Source: Bacteroidales bacterium UBA1176
GTDB taxonomy: Bacteria > Bacteroidota > Bacteroidia > Bacteroidales > WCHB1-69
DNA length: 64,000 nt
Reading direction: 5' to 3'
Assembly (NCBI GenBank): GCA_002311645.1
Contig: DBYW01000034.1
Span: forward strand, 5,173 to 69,172
The notes under the pieces are model-generated. The model was not told the origin of the DNA. It made no database searches and was given only the letters and a program-made list of their open reading frames with translations. A program made the translations under genes and the position numbers. Below, in pieces: positions 29,148-37,988 of the stretch; position 1 is the first letter of the stretch; each line of letters starts with the position of its first letter.

Positions 29148-29939
29148 TTGAAAAGACCCGCAAAGAAATACTCATACTCTGAAGTCAAGGCCAAGAAACG
29201 CCTGGGGCAGCATTTTCTCCAAAATGAAGACATCGCGCGGCAAATTGCGGAGGCGGTACGCACGCCCGATGCCCACGTGCTTGAAGTGGGCCCCGGCATG
29301 GGCGTCCTTACCAAGTATCTGCTCCAACAACCCTTCGCCTCTCTGTCCGCCGTCGAACTCGACGAAGAGTCTGTGACATACCTGCAAGAGCATTTCCCGC
29401 AATTGGGCGACAACCTCATCGCCGGTGATTTCCTCCAGATGGACCTCGCCGCCCGCTACCCCGACAAGTTCGTCATCGTGGGCAACTTCCCCTACAACAT
29501 CTCCTCCCAAATCCTCTTCCGTCTGCTCGACTACCGCGACCAGGCTGTCGAGCTGGTCGGAATGTTCCAGAAAGAGGTCGGGGAGCGCGCCACCGCCGGT
29601 CCCGGCAACAAACAATATGGCATCGTCAGCGTGCTGCTCCAAGCCTTCTACGACACCGAATACCTCTTCACCGTCAACGAGAACGAGTTCAACCCGCCGC
29701 CACAAGTCAAGTCTGCCGTCATCCGCGTCACACGGAACTTCGACAAGAAACTGCATTGCGACGAAAACACCTTCAAGACGGTGGTCAAGACCGCCTTCAA
29801 CTACCGTCGCAAAACGCTACGCAATGCCCTGCAGTCGATGCCCTTCCCTCCTGACATCGTGTCCACCGACCCCATCTTCACCAAACGCGCCGAACAGTTG
29901 TCCATTGAAGATTACGAGCGGTTGAGCAGAATGATCTGA
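29148..29939 (+). CDS. rsmA: 16S rRNA (adenine1518/1519-N6,N6)-dimethyltransferase
   Basis: A 263-aa SAM-dependent methyltransferase that dimethylates two adenines in the 3' hairpin of 16S rRNA. Seen: KAKKRLGQHFLQNEDIARQI, SAM motif I VLEVGPGMGVLTKYL, GDFLQMDL and the catalytic NFPYNISSQILFRLL (NxPY). The only start that keeps the N-terminus at family length is TTG 29148; no in-frame ATG precedes the conserved RLGQHFL segment. It follows the TPR gene by 38 bp. Confidence 0.94.
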   Translation: MKRPAKKYSYSEVKAKKRLGQHFLQNEDIARQIAEAVRTPDAHVLEVGPGMGVLTKYLLQQPFASLSAVELDEESVTYLQEHFPQLGDNLIAGDFLQMDLAARYPDKFVIVGNFPYNISSQILFRLLDYRDQAVELVGMFQKEVGERATAGPGNKQYGIVSVLLQAFYDTEYLFTVNENEFNPPPQVKSAVIRVTRNFDKKLHCDENTFKTVVKTAFNYRRKTLRNALQSMPFPPDIVSTDPIFTKRAEQLSIEDYERLSRMI

Positions 29940-30000
29940 TTTTACAATTGGATAATTGGATTATTAAACATTTCTTCATGGATGCAATCAAAATAATTCG

Positions 30001-30008
30001 TATGTTTG
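30001..30008 (+). promoter_or_regulatory. -7 promoter box for the chagasin-like/GT2 operon
   Basis: TATGTTTG followed by CATC, a perfect TAnnTTTG match, lies 26 bp upstream of ATG 30034 in the gap after rsmA. Confidence 0.65.
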
Positions 30009-30033
30009 CATCGGAAATTAATCATTCACGAAA

Positions 30034-30411
30034 ATGAAAAAAATCCTTTATATCAGCATCTTGATGTTATTGGTGACTGGATGCCAGTCACAGAAGAAAA
30101 TCGTCGCCGTCAGCAAGGAGACCAACCAGTTCTCCATGCGCAAGGGTCAATATTGTGAAATCATGTTCCGCACAAATGCTTCCACGGGCTTTTGGTGGCA
30201 ATTGATGAACGAGGATGAGATCACCATCGTCGAATCAGCGGGCGACCGTTACGAAAGCGACGCCCCGAAAGGCATGGTAGGAGCCTCCTCCAATCGCTAT
30301 TGGAAATTCCACGCCATAGAGCGGGGTACCCAGACGCTGAAGTTCGTTTACGCGCGCGACAATCAACAAGAGGCCATCCGCACCCGCGAAGTCACCATCA
30401 CCGTCAAGTAA
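30034..30411 (+). CDS. Chagasin-like (I42) protease-inhibitor lipoprotein
   Basis: A 125-aa predicted lipoprotein with lipobox LLVTGC near residue 17. The mature part matches the chagasin fold: the first inhibitory loop NASTGFWW corresponds to NPTTGY/F-W, the second is GMVGASSNRYWKF, and the third region is FVYARDNQQE, where family members have RPW. Chagasins inhibit papain-like cysteine proteases by inserting these loops. The third loop lacks the usual Arg-Pro-Trp, so activity may be altered. The stop overlaps the start of the GT2 gene by one base (TAATG), indicating translational coupling. Confidence 0.75.
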   Translation: MKKILYISILMLLVTGCQSQKKIVAVSKETNQFSMRKGQYCEIMFRTNASTGFWWQLMNEDEITIVESAGDRYESDAPKGMVGASSNRYWKFHAIERGTQTLKFVYARDNQQEAIRTREVTITVK

Positions 30412-31625
30412 TGCCAGCTCCGCATCTGTTCGTCGCCATCCCCGCGATGGACGAATTGGAACTCCTGCCCCTCACCCTTCAGGACTTGCTGATCCAGGAG
30501 GATGTCCCCCATTTCGACATTTTCATCTGCGTCAACCAACCTGACGACTACTGGCAACAGCCGGAGAAGAGGGCTGTTTGCGAACGCAATATGCAAACGT
30601 TAGATCTGCTACGGCATGAAAAACAGAATAAAGAAGGGGCGGTTCTTCATATTATAGATCATGCATCGCCAGGACATGGCTGGCAAGGACGCAAACGAGG
30701 TGTCGGTTGGGCACGTAAAATATTATTCGACAATATTTTACAACAAGCAAAGCCTAACAACCTCATCGTCAGCCTCGATGCTGACACGCGCGTGCCGCCC
30801 GATTACTTGCAAATTGTGACCGCTGCCATGGCATCGCACCCCGAATGGCCTGCCCTCTCCGTACCATATTACCATCCGCTAACGGGCGAGGACACGCAGG
30901 ACCGCGCCATCCTGCGCTATGAACTCTACATGCGCAACTATGCGCTCAACCTCTTTCGTATTGGCAGTCCATACGGGTTCACCGCCTTGGGGTCGGCCAT
31001 CGTGATGCGAGCGGGCGCATTGCACAAAATTGGCGGCATCACCCCCGTGCAGAGCGGCGAGGACTTTTACCTTCTGCAGAAATTCTGCAAGATGGCACCC
31101 ATTGGCAATTATTGCGACACAACCGTTTTTCCCTCTGCACGCCTCTCCGACCGCGTAAACTTCGGCACCGGCCCCGCCCTCATCAAAGGAAAACGCGGTG
31201 ACTGGAAAAGCTATCCCATCTATCACCACAGCCTCTTTGAAAGCATCGCCGAGACTTACCGATCACTGCCCAAACTGTACCGGGAAGATGTGGACACTGA
31301 CTTCCTCGGTTTCTTGCAGGAGCAATTCAAAGAGAAACATCTTTGGAACACCATTCGACAAAATGTCACCGATTTCCGGCATTTCGAACTGGCCTTCCAT
31401 CAAAAAGCGGATGGTCTCCGCATCTTGCAGTATCTTCGACAAAAACATCACGACAATTACATCGAGGACGATGAGGCTCTTTATGGCAACCTGCGCTACT
31501 GGTTGCCCGACAACTTGCCTACATGGTATCCTGAAAACACCTGTATGGATACCTTTTCCGTCCCTCAAATGAATGAAATCCGTGATGTTTTATTCAACTT
31601 AGAAAATGAATATCGTCGAAAATGA
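30411..31625 (+). CDS. Glycosyltransferase family 2 protein
   Basis: A 404-aa GT-A glycosyltransferase. The N-terminus HLFVAIPAMDELELLPLTLQ matches the nucleotide-binding opening of GT2. The metal-binding DxD is in LIVSLDADTRVPPDYL, and a later acidic motif is QSGEDFYLLQKF. The start at ATG 30411, overlapping the preceding stop, gives a proper N-terminus; the frame is open upstream inside the lipoprotein gene. The acceptor is unknown. No membrane helix is evident, so it probably acts at the cytoplasmic face. Confidence 0.88.
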   Translation: MPAPHLFVAIPAMDELELLPLTLQDLLIQEDVPHFDIFICVNQPDDYWQQPEKRAVCERNMQTLDLLRHEKQNKEGAVLHIIDHASPGHGWQGRKRGVGWARKILFDNILQQAKPNNLIVSLDADTRVPPDYLQIVTAAMASHPEWPALSVPYYHPLTGEDTQDRAILRYELYMRNYALNLFRIGSPYGFTALGSAIVMRAGALHKIGGITPVQSGEDFYLLQKFCKMAPIGNYCDTTVFPSARLSDRVNFGTGPALIKGKRGDWKSYPIYHHSLFESIAETYRSLPKLYREDVDTDFLGFLQEQFKEKHLWNTIRQNVTDFRHFELAFHQKADGLRILQYLRQKHHDNYIEDDEALYGNLRYWLPDNLPTWYPENTCMDTFSVPQMNEIRDVLFNLENEYRRK

Positions 31626-31656
31626 AATTTAATGGCAAAGCAATGAATAAAAATAG

Positions 31657-31664
31657 TATCTTTG
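31657..31664 (+). promoter_or_regulatory. -7 promoter box for gapdh
   Basis: TATCTTTG followed by CACG, 46 bp upstream of ATG 31710; a perfect TAnnTTTG match. Confidence 0.7.
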
Positions 31665-31709
31665 CACGCTTATTTCAGCAACACATAACAAATTAAAAAT
31701 AAATCATTT

Positions 31710-32720
31710 ATGGAAAAGATTAAAATTGGTATCAATGGATTCGGCAGAATCGGCAGACTTGTTTTCAGAGCCACCACAGAAAGAGACGACGTGCAAGTAG
31801 TCGCCATCAACGACCTTTTGGATGTCGATTATATGGCATATATGCTGCAATACGACACCACACACGGCCGCTTCAACGGCACCGTGGAAGTGCAGGATGG
31901 CATGCTGGTTGTCAACGGCAACAAGATCCGCGTCACGGCAGAGAAGGATCCTGCCAACCTGAAGTGGAACGAGGCTGGTGCCGACTACGTGGTGGAATCC
32001 ACGGGTTTGTTCCTGACTTCTGAATTAGCTTCCGCCCATTTGACTGCAGGCGCCAAGAGAGTGGTGATGTCCGCTCCTTCCAAGGATGACACACCGATGT
32101 TCGTGATGGGTGTCAACAACCACGAATACGCTGGTCAGCAGATCGTTTCCAACGCCTCCTGCACCACCAACTGTCTGGCTCCTCTGGCCAAGGTCATCAA
32201 CGACAACTTCGGCCTCGTGGAAGGTCTTATGACCACCGTGCACGCTGCCACGGCCACCCAGAAGACCGTTGACGGTCCCTCCAAGAAGGACTGGCGCGGC
32301 GGCCGTTCCATCCTCGGCAACATCATCCCCTCCTCCACGGGCGCAGCCAAGGCCGTGGGTCGCGTGATCCCCTCCCTGAAGGGCAAACTCACCGGTATGT
32401 CTTTCCGCGTTCCCACCGTTGACGTCTCCGTCGTGGACCTGACCTGCAAGATCGAGAAGGCCGCCACGTATGACGACATCAAGGCCGCCGTCAAGAAGGC
32501 TTCCGAAAACGAACTCAAGGGCATCCTCGGCTACACCGAAGAGGCTGTGGTCTCCACCGACTTCCTCGGCGACAAGAGAACCTCCATCTTCGACGCTGCC
32601 GCCGGCATCATGCTCAACGAGCATTTCGTCAAGCTGGTCTCCTGGTACGACAACGAAATTGGATACTCCAACAAGGTCGTTGACCTCATCTGCAGCATGG
32701 ACAAGACCGTCAAACTGTAG
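31710..32720 (+). CDS. gapA: Glyceraldehyde-3-phosphate dehydrogenase, type I
   Basis: A 336-aa glycolytic enzyme oxidising glyceraldehyde-3-phosphate with NAD+. Seen: the NAD-binding INGFGRIGRLVFRA at the N-terminus, the catalytic Cys151 in SNASCTTNCLAPL, and SWYDNEIGYSNKVVDL near the C-terminus. The length is normal. It is a single-gene transcription unit with its own promoter at 31657 and a strong terminator at 32755-32786. Confidence 0.98.
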   Translation: MEKIKIGINGFGRIGRLVFRATTERDDVQVVAINDLLDVDYMAYMLQYDTTHGRFNGTVEVQDGMLVVNGNKIRVTAEKDPANLKWNEAGADYVVESTGLFLTSELASAHLTAGAKRVVMSAPSKDDTPMFVMGVNNHEYAGQQIVSNASCTTNCLAPLAKVINDNFGLVEGLMTTVHAATATQKTVDGPSKKDWRGGRSILGNIIPSSTGAAKAVGRVIPSLKGKLTGMSFRVPTVDVSVVDLTCKIEKAATYDDIKAAVKKASENELKGILGYTEEAVVSTDFLGDKRTSIFDAAAGIMLNEHFVKLVSWYDNEIGYSNKVVDLICSMDKTVKL

Positions 32721-32754
32721 TCCGATATCCCATAAAACGCCGCTTGCGGCAAGA

Positions 32755-32786
32755 AAAAAAGGCTGTTCGTTTGAACAGCCTTTTTT
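32755..32786 (+). terminator. Rho-independent terminator after gapdh
   Basis: An 8-bp GC-rich stem GGCTGTTC / GAACAGCC (32761-32768 and 32773-32780) with loop GTTT, flanked by an A-run before and a T6 run after (32781-32786), 35 nt after the stop. A textbook intrinsic terminator. Confidence 0.93.
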
Positions 32787-32825
32787 GTTGGCTATGACAA
32801 AGTTGTTGCCATTTTTCTTTTTTTG

Positions 32826-32833
32826 TATCTTTG
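32826..32833 (+). promoter_or_regulatory. -7 promoter box for the rfbA operon
   Basis: TATCTTTG followed by CGCCC; perfect TAnnTTTG, 97 bp before ATG 32930, giving a leader of about 90 nt. It starts the sugar-nucleotide run rfbA - ugd - dehydrogenase - flippase. Confidence 0.7.
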
Positions 32834-32929
32834 CGCCCTATCCTAAAATAGGAGAATAAGAGGCAAATATTTTCAACCCTATAAAAAAGATTTTTATACA
32901 ACACTGATAATTAACAAAATAGATATACT

Positions 32930-33811
32930 ATGAAAGGAATCGTTCTCGCCGGTGGATCCGGCACCCGGTTGTACCCCATCACCAAGGGTGTCAGCAAACA
33001 ACTGCTGCCCATCTACGACAAACCGATGGTTTATTACCCCATCTCCGTGCTGATGTTAGCGGGCATCCGCGACATTCTGCTCATCTCCACGCCGCAGGAT
33101 CTCCCTGGATTCAAGCGCCTATTAGGTGATGGCAGCGACTACGGCATCAACCTCCAGTACGCGGAACAGCCCTCTCCCGACGGCCTCGCCCAGGCCTTCA
33201 TCATCGGCGAGGAGTTTATCGGCGACGACTGCGCCTGCCTCGTGCTGGGTGACAACATCTTCTACGGCAGCCATTTTACCGGAAAACTCTTAGACGCTGT
33301 CAAGGCCGCCGAAGAGGACCGCAAGGCCACGGTCTTCGGCTATTGGGTCAATGACCCCGAGCGCTACGGCGTGGCCGAGTTCGACAAGGAGGGCAACTGC
33401 CTCTCCATCGAGGAGAAGCCCGCCAACCCCAAGAGCAACTATGCCGTTGTGGGGCTCTACTTCTACCCCAACAAGGTGGTGGAAGTAGCCAAGCACATCA
33501 AGCCCTCGGCACGCGGCGAGCTGGAAATCACCACAGTCAACCAGGAGTTCCTCCAAGACGGCGAGTTGAAGGTGCAGCTGCTCGGACGCGGCTTCGCATG
33601 GCTCGACACCGGCACCCACGACTCCCTCGCCGAAGCCACCAACTTTGTGGAGACCATCGAAAAACGCCAAGGCCTCAAGATCGCCTGCCTTGAAGGCATC
33701 GCCTACCACAAGGGCTGGATCACCGCCGAACGCCTTCTTGAAATTGCCAAGCCGATGGCCAAAAACCAATACGGACAATACTTGATCCAAATGGTGGAAC
33801 GAGGTGAATAA
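32930..33811 (+). CDS. rfbA: Glucose-1-phosphate thymidylyltransferase
   Basis: A 293-aa nucleotidyltransferase making dTDP-glucose from glucose-1-phosphate and dTTP. Seen: the N-terminal signature LAGGSGTRLYPITKGVSKQL, the YDKPMVYYPIS motif, the metal-site region VLGDNIFYG, and EKPANPKSNYAVVGLYFY. The length is normal. The second rhamnose-pathway enzyme rfbC lies at 2588-3157; rfbB and rfbD are absent, so dTDP-sugar genes are scattered. ugd follows after 47 bp. Confidence 0.97.
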   Translation: MKGIVLAGGSGTRLYPITKGVSKQLLPIYDKPMVYYPISVLMLAGIRDILLISTPQDLPGFKRLLGDGSDYGINLQYAEQPSPDGLAQAFIIGEEFIGDDCACLVLGDNIFYGSHFTGKLLDAVKAAEEDRKATVFGYWVNDPERYGVAEFDKEGNCLSIEEKPANPKSNYAVVGLYFYPNKVVEVAKHIKPSARGELEITTVNQEFLQDGELKVQLLGRGFAWLDTGTHDSLAEATNFVETIEKRQGLKIACLEGIAYHKGWITAERLLEIAKPMAKNQYGQYLIQMVERGE

Positions 33812-33858
33812 GTCCCCATAATCAAAAATATTCCCTAACCTCTAAAACCTAACCCTAA

Positions 33859-35124
33859 ATGAATATTACCGTTGCCGGCACCGGATACGTCGGCCTATCC
33901 ATCGCAACATTATTAGCCCAGCACCATCACGTGGAAGCTGTGGACATCGTCGCCGAGAAGGTGGAGATGATCAACGCAAAAAAATCGCCCATTCAGGACG
34001 ATTACATTGAAGACTACCTGGCGCACAAACCGTTGGACCTGCACGCCACCTTAGACGCTGCCGCTGCTTATAGGCAAGCCGACTTCGTGGTCATCGCCGC
34101 TCCCACCAACTACGACAGTGTCAAGAACTTTTTCGACACCTCCGCCGTGGAGAGTGTCATCGAGATGGTGCTCCAACATAACCCCAACGCTGTGATGGTC
34201 ATCAAATCGACCATTCCCGTGGGGTATGTGGAGGGTGTCAGGAAGAAATTCCACACCACAGAGCACGGCTACCAGGACGGACTGCCGCACATCATATTCG
34301 CCCCCGAGTTTTTGCGGGAGAGCAAGGCCCTTTACGACAACCTCTACCCCTCGCGCATCATCGTGGGTTATGACCAAAGCAACGCCTTTCTGGAAGAGAA
34401 GGCGCACCAGTTCGCCGCGCTCATCAAAGAAGGAGCCATCAAGCAGGATGTGCCCGTGCTCTTTATGGGCAGCACCGAGGCCGAGGCCGTGAAGCTCTTC
34501 GCCAACACCTACCTCGCCCTGCGTGTCTCCTATTTCAACGAACTCGACACCTACGCCGAGATCAAGGGTCTCAACACCCAACACATCATCGAGGGTGTAT
34601 GCCTCGATCCGCGCATCGGCAACCACTACAACAACCCCTCCTTCGGCTATGGCGGCTACTGTCTGCCCAAAGACACCAAGCAGCTGTTGGCCAACTATGA
34701 TGACGTGCCCGAAGACCTCATCCGCGCCATTGTGGAAAGCAACCGCACCCGCAAGGACTTCATCGCCGACCAGGTGCTCAAGATGGCCGGCTACTACGAC
34801 TACTACAACCGCGGTGACTACGACGCCAACAACGAAAAGCAGTGCGTGGTCGGCGTCTATCGCCTCACGATGAAGAGCAACAGCGACAACTTCCGCCAGA
34901 GTTCCATCCAAGGGGTGATGAAACGCATCAAAGCCAAAGGCGCCACTGTCATCATCTACGAACCCACCTTGGACGACGGCGTCACCTTCTTCGGCAGCCG
35001 CGTGGTCAACAACCTCGACGAGTTCAAGAGACAAAGCCAGGCCATCATCGCCAACCGTTACGACAAAGACCTGGACGATGTGGCCGACAAAGTGTACACC
35101 CGCGACATTTTCAAACGCGATTGA
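33859..35124 (+). CDS. ugd: UDP-glucose 6-dehydrogenase family protein
   Basis: A 421-aa nucleotide-sugar dehydrogenase. It shows the Rossmann motif GTGYVGLSIATLLA, the substrate-binding FAPEFLRESKALYDNLYPSR, and the catalytic Cys268 in FGYGGYCLPKDTKQL. This short-form architecture, with few insertions, resembles enterobacterial Ugd that oxidises UDP-glucose to UDP-glucuronate. It supplies uronic acids for surface polysaccharides. It lies between rfbA and a saccharopine-dehydrogenase-like gene, in one apparent transcription unit. Confidence 0.93.
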   Translation: MNITVAGTGYVGLSIATLLAQHHHVEAVDIVAEKVEMINAKKSPIQDDYIEDYLAHKPLDLHATLDAAAAYRQADFVVIAAPTNYDSVKNFFDTSAVESVIEMVLQHNPNAVMVIKSTIPVGYVEGVRKKFHTTEHGYQDGLPHIIFAPEFLRESKALYDNLYPSRIIVGYDQSNAFLEEKAHQFAALIKEGAIKQDVPVLFMGSTEAEAVKLFANTYLALRVSYFNELDTYAEIKGLNTQHIIEGVCLDPRIGNHYNNPSFGYGGYCLPKDTKQLLANYDDVPEDLIRAIVESNRTRKDFIADQVLKMAGYYDYYNRGDYDANNEKQCVVGVYRLTMKSNSDNFRQSSIQGVMKRIKAKGATVIIYEPTLDDGVTFFGSRVVNNLDEFKRQSQAIIANRYDKDLDDVADKVYTRDIFKRD

Positions 35125-35172
35125 TTTCCACCAAGACGTGACACAACTTTCTGACAGCCACAATCATCCCTT

Positions 35173-36408
35173 ATGAAAATCGCCCTCATCCAAGAGACCA
35201 AACATCCGGTGGACAACCGTGTGGCCCTCACGCCGGAACAGATGGCCATGCTGCAACGCGACTACCCTAACGACCGGTTCGTGGTGCAGTCGAGCAACCT
35301 CCGTGCCTACAACGACGACCAATACCGGGCCGCCGGCATCCCGGTGGTGGAGGACGTGGCGGATTGCGATGTGCTGATGGGCATCAAGGAGGTCAAACTG
35401 GATTGCCTGCTGCCGCACAAGCATTACTTCTTCTTCGGCCACTTTGCCAAGATGCAAGCCTATAACCGACCTCTGGTAAAAACCTTGATGGAGCGGAAAA
35501 TCACCTTCACCGACTACGAGTACTTGGTGGATGAGAAGGGCCAGCGCGTTTGTGCGTTCGGCTGGTGGGCCGGCGTTGTGGGTGTCTATTACACCCTCCG
35601 AGGCTACGGGTTGCGCCACCACCTCTACGAACTGCCGCCCGCCGATCGCACCTTCACCTTAGAGGGTATTGTCCGATTACTGAAAAACACACCACTGCCC
35701 CACATCAAGTTGGTGGTCACCGGCGCCGGGCGCGTCTCCCAGGGGGCACAGCACCTGCTGCGTGAAATCGGCGCCCTGCATATAGACGAAGAAACCTTCC
35801 TGCAGGACAAAGCGGTGGAGACTCTCGCCTACTGTGTGGCCGATGTGGACCGCCTGGTGAAACGCACCGACGGAGGCGCATTCTCGTGGGACGACTTCAC
35901 CCGCCACCCGCAGGAGTACCACAGCGACTTCATGCGTTGGGGACGGGCCGCCGACGCCCTGCTCTGCGCCCATTTCTGGGCTCCCGACGCACCAGTCTAT
36001 CTCAGCGAGGCTGACCTTGCCGACTCCACGCTCCGCATCCGGATGATCGGCGATGTGACCTGCGACATCCGGGGCAGCGTCAAGTCCACGCTCCGCGCCT
36101 CCACCCACGACGCACCCTACTACGACTACAACCCCGCCACCCAAGAGGAGGAACCCGCCTTCTCCAGTCCCTCCAACATCACCGTGATGGCGGTGGACAC
36201 CTGCCCCAACGCCTTAGCCCTTGACTCCAGCGCTTACTTTGGCGACGCCCTCCTGCCCCACGTGCTGCGCCCCCTGCTCAACCGCACAGGCTCCCCCATC
36301 ATCGACGGCGCCACCATCCTGCGTGAAGGAAAATTAACCCCGAAATTTGATTATCTGAAAAATTGGGCCATTTATTCTAAACCAGAAACTTTAGACTTAA
36401 TTTCTTAG
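35173..36408 (+). CDS. Saccharopine dehydrogenase (Lys1-type)/alanine dehydrogenase-like NAD(P)-dependent oxidoreductase
   Basis: A 411-aa protein with the two-domain fold of alanine dehydrogenase/PNT and yeast Lys1-type saccharopine dehydrogenase. The N-terminal domain starts KIALIQETKHPVDNRVALTP, with FFFGHFAKMQAYNRPL and RVCAFGWWAGVVG. The Rossmann motif is VVTGAGRVSQGAQHLL, and IGDVTCDIRGSVKSTL and TCPNALALDSSAYFGDALLP match the C-terminal part of Lys1-like enzymes. The family makes or splits secondary amines between amino acids and 2-oxo acids. The substrate is unknown. The stop lies inside a short direct repeat. Confidence 0.75.
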   Translation: MKIALIQETKHPVDNRVALTPEQMAMLQRDYPNDRFVVQSSNLRAYNDDQYRAAGIPVVEDVADCDVLMGIKEVKLDCLLPHKHYFFFGHFAKMQAYNRPLVKTLMERKITFTDYEYLVDEKGQRVCAFGWWAGVVGVYYTLRGYGLRHHLYELPPADRTFTLEGIVRLLKNTPLPHIKLVVTGAGRVSQGAQHLLREIGALHIDEETFLQDKAVETLAYCVADVDRLVKRTDGGAFSWDDFTRHPQEYHSDFMRWGRAADALLCAHFWAPDAPVYLSEADLADSTLRIRMIGDVTCDIRGSVKSTLRASTHDAPYYDYNPATQEEEPAFSSPSNITVMAVDTCPNALALDSSAYFGDALLPHVLRPLLNRTGSPIIDGATILREGKLTPKFDYLKNWAIYSKPETLDLIS

Positions 36409-36437
36409 TTTCTTAATTACTTAATTTCTTAGTTTCT
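36396..36437. repeat. Short direct repeat at the end of the dehydrogenase gene
   Basis: Two identical 18-bp copies of CTTAATTTCTTAGTTTCT at 36396-36413 and 36420-36437, separated by 6 bp. The stop codon of the dehydrogenase lies in the first copy. It is immediately followed by GCAAATCGTAAACCGC (36452-36467), a word that recurs after the flippase gene. Confidence 0.8.
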
Positions 36438-36472
36438 GTAGCCCTTTTTCGCAAATCGTAAACCGCAACAGC

Positions 36473-37924
36473 ATGGCCAGTTTGAAGGAAAAAACCATCG
36501 CAGGGATGATCTGGACCGGAATCGGAAAGTTCGGTTCCGTGGGGCTCTCCTTTGTCGCGAATATGGTGCTGGCCCGGTTGTTAGTGCCCGCCGACTTCGG
36601 ATGCGTGGGGATGCTGCACGTCTTCATCGCCATCTCCACCATCTTCGTGTACGCTGGCTTCGGGATGGCGTTGATCCAGAAAAAAGAGGAACCCACGCAC
36701 GTCGATTACAACTCCGTTTTTTATTGGAACTTAGCGGCAGCCCTCTTCTTCATCGGCCTATTATACCTCTGCGCCCCGGCCATTGCCCGCTACTATGAGA
36801 TGCCCGAGTTAGCCAATGTGCTCCGTGTGCAGAGCCTCGTGCTGCTCATCCAGGGGTTCTCCCTCGTACAGTCATGCCAGCTGCAACGACATCTGCGATT
36901 CAAGGAACTCTCAATCCGCAACATCATCGCCACCTTTGTGGGGATGGTGGTGGCCATCGCGATGGCCCTGATGGGCTTCGGTATCTGGAGCTTGGTGGTG
37001 TCGCAGCTGATCACCGCGCTCACCAGTGTGCTGTTGTTGTGGAAGATGAGCGACTGGCGGCCCACCTTGGAGTTCAGTCTCGTCTCCTTGAAAGAGCTGT
37101 TCGCCTTCGGCGGACTGATGGCACTATCCTCCTTAGTTGAAACGGTTTATACGAACCTGCAGAGTCTGATCATTGGAAAGCTCTATTCGGCCACCGACCT
37201 CGGCTACTACACGCAGGGGCGCAAGTTAGAGTCTGTGCCCACCGAATCGTTATCGCAAATTGTCAACCAGGTCTCCTTCCCCGTTTTTGCCTCCATACAG
37301 GATGACAAACAACGTCTGCTCTACGCGGTGCGACGCAACATCAAGGCCATCACCTATCTCAACTTCCCTCTAATGGCTTTGATGATAGCCGTGGCGAAAC
37401 CTTTGATACTTCTGCTATACGGCCCGCAGTGGGAACCGGCAGTGCCCTTTTTTCAGATACTCTGCATCTCCAGCATGATATACACCCTCAACACGTTGAA
37501 CACCAATGTCATCAAATCGCTGGGCAAAAGCAACATCTTCTTTGTCGTGCAGTTGGTGAAGCGGCTTATCGGTATCGGTCTCATTATTCTTGGGGCGCAT
37601 TATGGCATCTACGGATTATTGTGGGCGGTAACCTCGGTGGGATATATCAGCTTCGCAATCAACGCCATCGTCAACAAAAAACTGATAAACTACGGCATCT
37701 GGAGCCAGATTGGAGATGTGGGGTTCTGCTACCTGTTGTCGGCGCTCTTGGCGGTGGCGGTCTATTTCGGCGGCCAGCTGCTGCCCTTCCACCCCTACAT
37801 AGTGATGGCGGTGCAAATCGTGGCCTACACACTCCTCTATTGGCTCGTCTCCGTGCTTTTCAAAATGGAGGCGTATGAGACGTACAAGGAGATTGTGTTG
37901 AAGAAGTTGAAAGTTAAGAGTTAG
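36473..37924 (+). CDS. Wzx-type polysaccharide flippase (MOP superfamily)
   Basis: A 483-aa polytopic protein with about 12-14 membrane helices, starting MASLKEKTIAGMIWTGIGKF, typical of the Polysacc_synt family (WzxC-like). Other family segments are FGCVGMLHVFIAISTIFVYA, YYTQGRKLESVPTESLSQIV and PVFASIQDDKQRLL. These flip undecaprenyl-linked oligosaccharides or teichuronic-type repeat units to the periplasmic side. It is the last gene of the rfbA run and faces the convergent LytTR regulator gene. No polymerase (Wzy) was seen nearby. Confidence 0.9.
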   Translation: MASLKEKTIAGMIWTGIGKFGSVGLSFVANMVLARLLVPADFGCVGMLHVFIAISTIFVYAGFGMALIQKKEEPTHVDYNSVFYWNLAAALFFIGLLYLCAPAIARYYEMPELANVLRVQSLVLLIQGFSLVQSCQLQRHLRFKELSIRNIIATFVGMVVAIAMALMGFGIWSLVVSQLITALTSVLLLWKMSDWRPTLEFSLVSLKELFAFGGLMALSSLVETVYTNLQSLIIGKLYSATDLGYYTQGRKLESVPTESLSQIVNQVSFPVFASIQDDKQRLLYAVRRNIKAITYLNFPLMALMIAVAKPLILLLYGPQWEPAVPFFQILCISSMIYTLNTLNTNVIKSLGKSNIFFVVQLVKRLIGIGLIILGAHYGIYGLLWAVTSVGYISFAINAIVNKKLINYGIWSQIGDVGFCYLLSALLAVAVYFGGQLLPFHPYIVMAVQIVAYTLLYWLVSVLFKMEAYETYKEIVLKKLKVKS

Positions 37925-37931
37925 GGGTGTT

Positions 37932-37982
37932 CGGTTTACGATGTGCGATTTACGGTTTACGATCGCCCCTCGCAAATCGCAC
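37932..37982. repeat. Short repeats and 9-bp inverted repeat between convergent genes
   Basis: CGGTTTACGAT occurs twice (37932-37942 and 37953-37963). A 9-bp inverted pair GTGCGATTT/AAATCGCAC lies at 37943-37951 and 37974-37982. These words match the repeat upstream of the flippase gene (36452-36467) in reverse complement. The hairpin could serve as a bidirectional terminator, but it lacks T-runs. Confidence 0.6.
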
Positions 37983-37988
37983 CTCGTC

